Assembly: GCA_023362775.1 (NCBI GenBank)
Contig: JALMGJ010000002.1
Span: 73,695,414-73,759,413, forward strand
Source: Charina bottae
Taxonomy: Eukaryota; Chordata; Lepidosauria; Squamata; Charinaidae
Length of the DNA: 64,000 nucleotides
Direction: 5' to 3'
Positions within the stretch are counted from its first letter, which is position 1. Each line of letters opens with the position of its first letter. The notes below the pieces were generated by a model. It was not told where the DNA came from, did no database searches, and worked only from the letters and a program-made list of their open reading frames with translations. The position numbers and the translations under genes are program-made. Shown here one piece after another: positions 55,492 through 61,400 of the stretch.

Positions 55492-58400
55492 TCTCACACA
55501 CACACACGCACACACACACCATTATAAAATTGACAAAATCCTATATGCAACTGTCATGTTCTTATGTCTGCCAAAACCAACTATCAAGAAACCAACAATA
55601 AAAGCATGGATGTGATGCACCGTATGCATGTGTACATGTATATTTGCCAGAAGCCTCCACTCCCACCCCCCAAAAAGGACAGGACTAAGATAAAAAGGCT
55701 ATATTAATATAATGAATAATTAAGATACCATGTTGATTTCCATATTCATATACCAACCACTGTCTTACACACAAATGCAGACCAATTGCACATAGAAACA
55801 GAAAACTACAGAGAGAGAAAAAATGACCTCCTTCCTTTTAGCAGAAACAGCAAAAAAGAAAAAAGAAAAATATAGGATGGAAATGAAGTAAATGGAAGGG
55901 GTAGCTGCATGGTGGGAATAAAACTTTATGGGGGTTAGGAAAGAGGAAGGAATAACTGGATGGGGAAAGAAAAAAGAGGCAAATGTTTATGTTAATGTTT
56001 CTTTATGCTAATGTTCATGTCAATAGCACCATGCCTGCATCTATTGGGAACTTTTGTTCAATCCTTTATTTTTAACAGCTTGTTTTATTTTTTTATCAAG
56101 AAATGTATGAGGACCTTCCCAATTAACAGATAATTATTTTGGGAAATACAGTACTTGTTAACTACTAGCATTCTAGAAATTACTATTATAGAGTGCTATA
56201 TTCTATAAGGTTTCATGGATGTATAGAGATCATGCATAATATTTAAAGAATTCAATACAACATTTCAGAAATCTTGGCTTGTTATGCAATACCACTAAAT
56301 TGACCAAATTGTTTATATTAAACAGATACGTCATATTGAATAGCCCAAATTGTTTACAATATATAAAACACATTTAGCAAGAAAGGTAACATTCTTATGG
56401 TCTCTCAAAATGGGCAACTCAAGCTGGCTAGCCATGGCTGACATATTAAAGTTCTTGAATGAAAAAATCAGGGTGTCCTTATATATATGGAAATTCTCTA
56501 ATATCTGGATATATTGGACACTAAATGCAATTTTGAAGTTGCACTTACTCTGACCGTAGCCTAGCTTCCATACCATCAGGGAGAAATAGTTTTATTGTTG
56601 AGACAATGCATCCATGAGTGACTGGAAAAAAAAAATTAAGGCTGTAAGTTCTAAGTATCCAGTTACTAAAAATTAACTTATTAAAACAATTCAATATAAA
56701 TGCAGTGATGTTATCTTAGAAGGAACAAAAGCAATATACAAATGAAAGCAGAACACTAGAGAAAAAAAACTTCAAATATTCAACATTTCCAAGGAATAAA
56801 AAGAAACAGGCCATTAAAAAAAATCAGGAAGACCTAAGTCCCATACCACTTCCCACTTTGTGCTGTGGATCCAATTCTGAAATGTTTTGATACATCTCCC
56901 AGAAAACTGTCTAAAGAAAACAATTTTCAGACAATTCATCTGGGGTCACAGAAAAGACCCAGCAGATGACTTCACAAGTGAAGAACAATAACACATAAAT
57001 AAAAATTAGATCAGTTCTCCTAGTGTAAAAGATTGAAAAGTAGGTAAGTAAAATAATCAAGACTAAAACTAAGGAATTCCATAAACTATCCAAGGCAAGT
57101 TGTTCAATAAATTTTAGAGAAAAGTGTTTTGTAATAATGTTAAACAAGACCAGGGAAAGTGAACCTATTGCCTTCACTTGTTACTAAGTAACTGTTAGCG
57201 TTTCTCCCCAGAGATCATATTGGCTATGCAGGGGTCCCCAACCTTTCTGGCACCAAGGACCGGTCATGGAAGACAATTTTTCCATGGACCGGGGGGGGAG
57301 GCGGGGTTTGCAGGCGGGAGCCAATCGCGCGGACAAGGGGCAGGGTTTGCAGGCGGGAGCCAATCGCGCGGACCACCACCGCTCACCTGCTGTGTGGACC
57401 ACTTCCTAACAGGCCACGGCCCACAGGTTGGGGACCCCTGGGCTATAGCAACTGGAAGGTGTACTTCAGTACCATCTAAAGGGCCACAGGTTCCTCAGCC
57501 TTGTTTTAAGCGGTATTCTGGCAACCCTTTATGGACTTTCTCCTGACACCAGGACTGAAAAGGTGATGTTTTATGGATTTGCCTATAGATAAGGGATGGG
57601 ATATGGGATGAAGAGATAATTGTTTGTAACCTTAGATGGGGTAAAGAGTCACCAAATTTGTTTATATTACTTGTGATGAAGGTTGGAAGTCACTTCTTTA
57701 CCTATTTCTTTTGTCTTTATTATATTCTTCTTTTTTTCTTCTTTCTTCTTTCCTTTTTCCTTGCACTTCTTCCTCTTTCTGTTCTATTCTCTTTCTCTAA
57801 GCTTAGTTTGTATTAGATTTTACTCTTATAATCAAAATTATTAATAATTTTTTTAAAAAATCCCTTCTCACCCCTATGAGTGGTATGTGTCTTCCTCAAC
57901 CTTGGGTCCTCTACCAGAGGCCTGGGAGTTTGAGGGTTCTGCACAGTATCTTAGCTGTTCCTAGCACTGCCCTCTTCTGGACAGAGAGCTCTGATGTTGC
58001 TCCTGGGATCTGTTGGAGCCACTCTCCCAGCTTAGGAGTCACAGCCCCGAGTGCTCCCACCACCATTGGGCCTTCACTTTCCACATCCTCTCTAGTTCCT
58101 CCTTCAGGCCCTGGTACTTCTCCAGCTTCTCATACTCCTTCCTGATGTTGCTGTCACTTGGCACTGCTACATCTATCACCACCGCCATCTTCTGATCCTT
58201 GTCTACTACCACGATATCTGGTTGATTGGCCAGTACCTGCTTGTCAATCTGGCTCTGGAAGTCCCACAGGATCTTAGCCCTGTTATTCTCTACGACTTTC
58301 TGTGGAATCTCCCATCTGGACTTGGGAGGGTCTAGCCCAGGGCTTTCCAAAGTGCCGCCGCTGGCGACACACCCGGCGGCGGCGACACACGCGCGCACGG

Positions 58401-61400
58401 CGACGGCACGGGGGGGTGGCGGCGCGCGCGCACGGTGGCGGCGCGGGCGGTCTCTGCATGACCGGGTGGGGTGGGTCGATGTTATGGGGATGAAACGGTC
58501 CCTCAGGTAACCTGGTCCCATGCCATGTAGGGCTTTAAAGGTGATAACCAACACTTTGAATTGGACCAAGAAGCAAACTGGTACCCAATGCAGCTCGCGC
58601 AGCAGTGGTGTCACAAAATTGTCCGCACGGCCACATTCTGGACAAGCTGAAGCTTCCGGATACTCTTCAAGGGTAGCCCCATGTAGAGCGCATTGCAATA
58701 GTCTATATGGGAGATGACAAGGGCATGAGTGACTGTTCGGAGGGCATCTCGATCCAGGAATGGGCGTAGCTGGCACCCAACCTGAAGTTGCGCGAAGGCC
58801 CTCCTGGCCACGACTGCCACCTGCTCTTTGAGCAGGAGTCGTGAGTCCAGAAGGACCCCCAGGTTCCGCACTGGTTCCGAATGGGGCAGTGCTACCCCAT
58901 CCAGAACCAAAGATGACAACTTCCTGGATACCGAGGGGCCATTAATCCACAGCCACTCCGTCTTACCAGGGTTCAGTTGAACCCTGTTGTTCCCCATCCA
59001 ACGACAGGGGACTTTATTCTTTTTCAAAACTTCTGTCAAAAAATCATATTCTTTTCTTTTTCTTAATATCCTTACTGGTATTTCTTTAAGCACAGTTATA
59101 TCCACACTCCCAATATTAAGTTTAGAATCAAAATGTGCTTGCAAAACCAAATCTCTTCTTTTTCTCCTAGAAAACTGTACCAGTACATCTCTCAGTTTAC
59201 TATGTATAGTGGCATATCTAGAATTGATACGGAATTTTTTTTCTATTTCATCTAACATTCTATCTTCTTCCCAATCAAAGACGCCAAAGCTTGTGCAATC
59301 TTTTCTTTTAAATTTTCTTCTTTGACTTCAGGTATTGTTGTTGTTCAGTCGTTTCTTCCTGTCCAACTCTTTGTGACCTCATGGACCATAGCACGCCAGG
59401 CCTTCCTGTCCTCCACTGTCTCCCGGAGTTTACTCAAATTCATGTTCATTACATCGGTGATGCTATCTAACCATCTCATCCTCTGCCGTCCCCTTCTCCT
59501 TTTGCCTTCAGTCTTTCCCAGCATCAGGGTCTTTTCCAGTGAGTCCTCTCTTCGCATTAGGTGGCCAAAGTATTTGAGCTTCAGCTTCAGTATCTGTCCT
59601 TCCAATGAGCAGTCAGGGTTGATCTCCTTTAGGATTGACTGATTTGACCTCCTTGCAGTCCAAGGGATTCTTAAGAGTCTTCTCCAGCACCACAGTTCGA
59701 AAGCATCAATTCTTCGGTGCTCAGCCTTCCTTATGGTCCAACTCTCACAGCCATACATTACTACTGGGAAAACCATAGCTTTAATTATACAGACCTTTGT
59801 CGGCAAGGTGATGTCTCTGCTTTTTAATATGCTGTCTAGGTTTGCCATAGCTTGCTTCCCAAGGAGCAAGCATCTTTTAATTTCATGGCTGCAGCCACCG
59901 TCTGTGGTGATCTTGGAGCCCAAGAAAATAAAATCTGAAAATAAAATCTGTCACTGCTTCCATTTCTTCCCCTTCTATTTGCCAGGAAGTGATGGGACCA
60001 GATGCCATGATCTGAGTTTTTTTAATGTTGAGTTTCAAGCCAGCTTTTGCACTCTCCTCTTTCACCCTCATCAAGAGGCTCTCTAGTTCCTCTTCACTTT
60101 CTGCCATTAGGGTGGTATCGTCTGCATATCTGAGGTTGTTGATATTTCTCCTGGCAACCTTAACTCCGGCTTGTGACTTCAGGTATTCCCGAGCCTTAAA
60201 CAAAACTCCTTGTCTCTCAATTCCAATAATGCAATTTTATCAAGCTCATTCTCCCTTTCACTTTCCAACAAATCAACTCTATCATTAACTTTTTAAAATC
60301 CTCCTTCCATTTTCTTTTCCATCTCCAATTTTTGGTCAAGCCTTTTCTCAAAATCAGCAAACCTTAAATCAAGTGATTAACATTTTGAATGATGGTTTGT
60401 GAAGTTATATTCTTCAAACATGCCTTTTATCCAATCAAATTCTCCAGACCCACACCGTGTTTGCTTTCTAGTAGTCATGATTTCTTTTTCTCTTCTTCCC
60501 CCCTTCCTTTTTTCCCCTTTTTTATTTTAAAAGGGGAAAAAACAAAAAAAGCTATTTATTTATTTTAATTCAAGTTTAGTACCTTAGCTCCCTCTAGTGG
60601 CTAAAGATAATATTCCCAAGAAACCAACTCTTCAATGTATACCAAAAAAAATGGGGGGGGGTAGTAAATTGCACTTAAATTCAATGTATCCTATTACAAA
60701 GCAAATTAGATTGATTTGTATCTTTGTTTAGAAGATAAAAAATAAGAAAGGGGGAAAAGGGGGCTTCTATGAAGCGGTAAGACTTCCAAGTTACCTGCTC
60801 AAATTTTTAATCCTTTAAATCCAGTAGAAACACACTGAAGAGATCTCAAAAATAATGAGAAGCCAACCAAGAGAGGAAATATTTCTGTAGTGAAGATAGC
60901 CTCTTCAAATTCTCTACTTAAAGTATAACAAAAGTGATTTTAGAAGTGGGGTGGTCGGAAGTAATGTCCCCTTAAGAGCTTCAGCTGCGGCTTCAACAAG
61001 ATGTTTCTCCCGCTTCCCAGCTGATTGCTCACCGTTTCGTTGCTTCTCCGCGCTCCTTCCACGAGATACAGCCGTTCGGAAGACACAAGGAGCAATTTGA
61101 TAGCTTCTCCTTCCCCAGAGAATGCTTTGTGTCTCAGCATGAATCCTGAGATACCCAGTAATCACTGCTGTAAGTCCTAGCTGCAGAGCTCAGCTAGAAC
61201 TGACCTTCCGCCATACTCCCCACCTTGTTTAGCACTCTCTAGGGCAGCGCTTTCCAAGGTTTGCCGCGGCGACACACCAACCGCTGTTGGTGTGTCGCCG
61301 CAGGAAAACCTGGAAGTGCTGCCGTTGCGGCAGCGTGCAAAAACCTGAAAGCGCTGCTGCCGCTTTCAATTTTTGCGCGTCGCCGTGGCGCTTTCGGATT

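Larger units (their letters stand above)
59008..61224 (-). mobile_element. L1 LINE: 5' UTR and ORF1, split by BovB
   Basis: 5' UTR about 61224-60480, then an ORF1 N-terminus near 60478-60190 ([53 protein letters not shown] coiled coil), then BovB, then the ORF1 C-terminal domain at 59258-59010 ([40 protein letters not shown]). The rest of L1, including ORF2, is absent. It begins exactly where R4 sequence stops (61225), so it inserted into R4. Confidence 0.85.
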
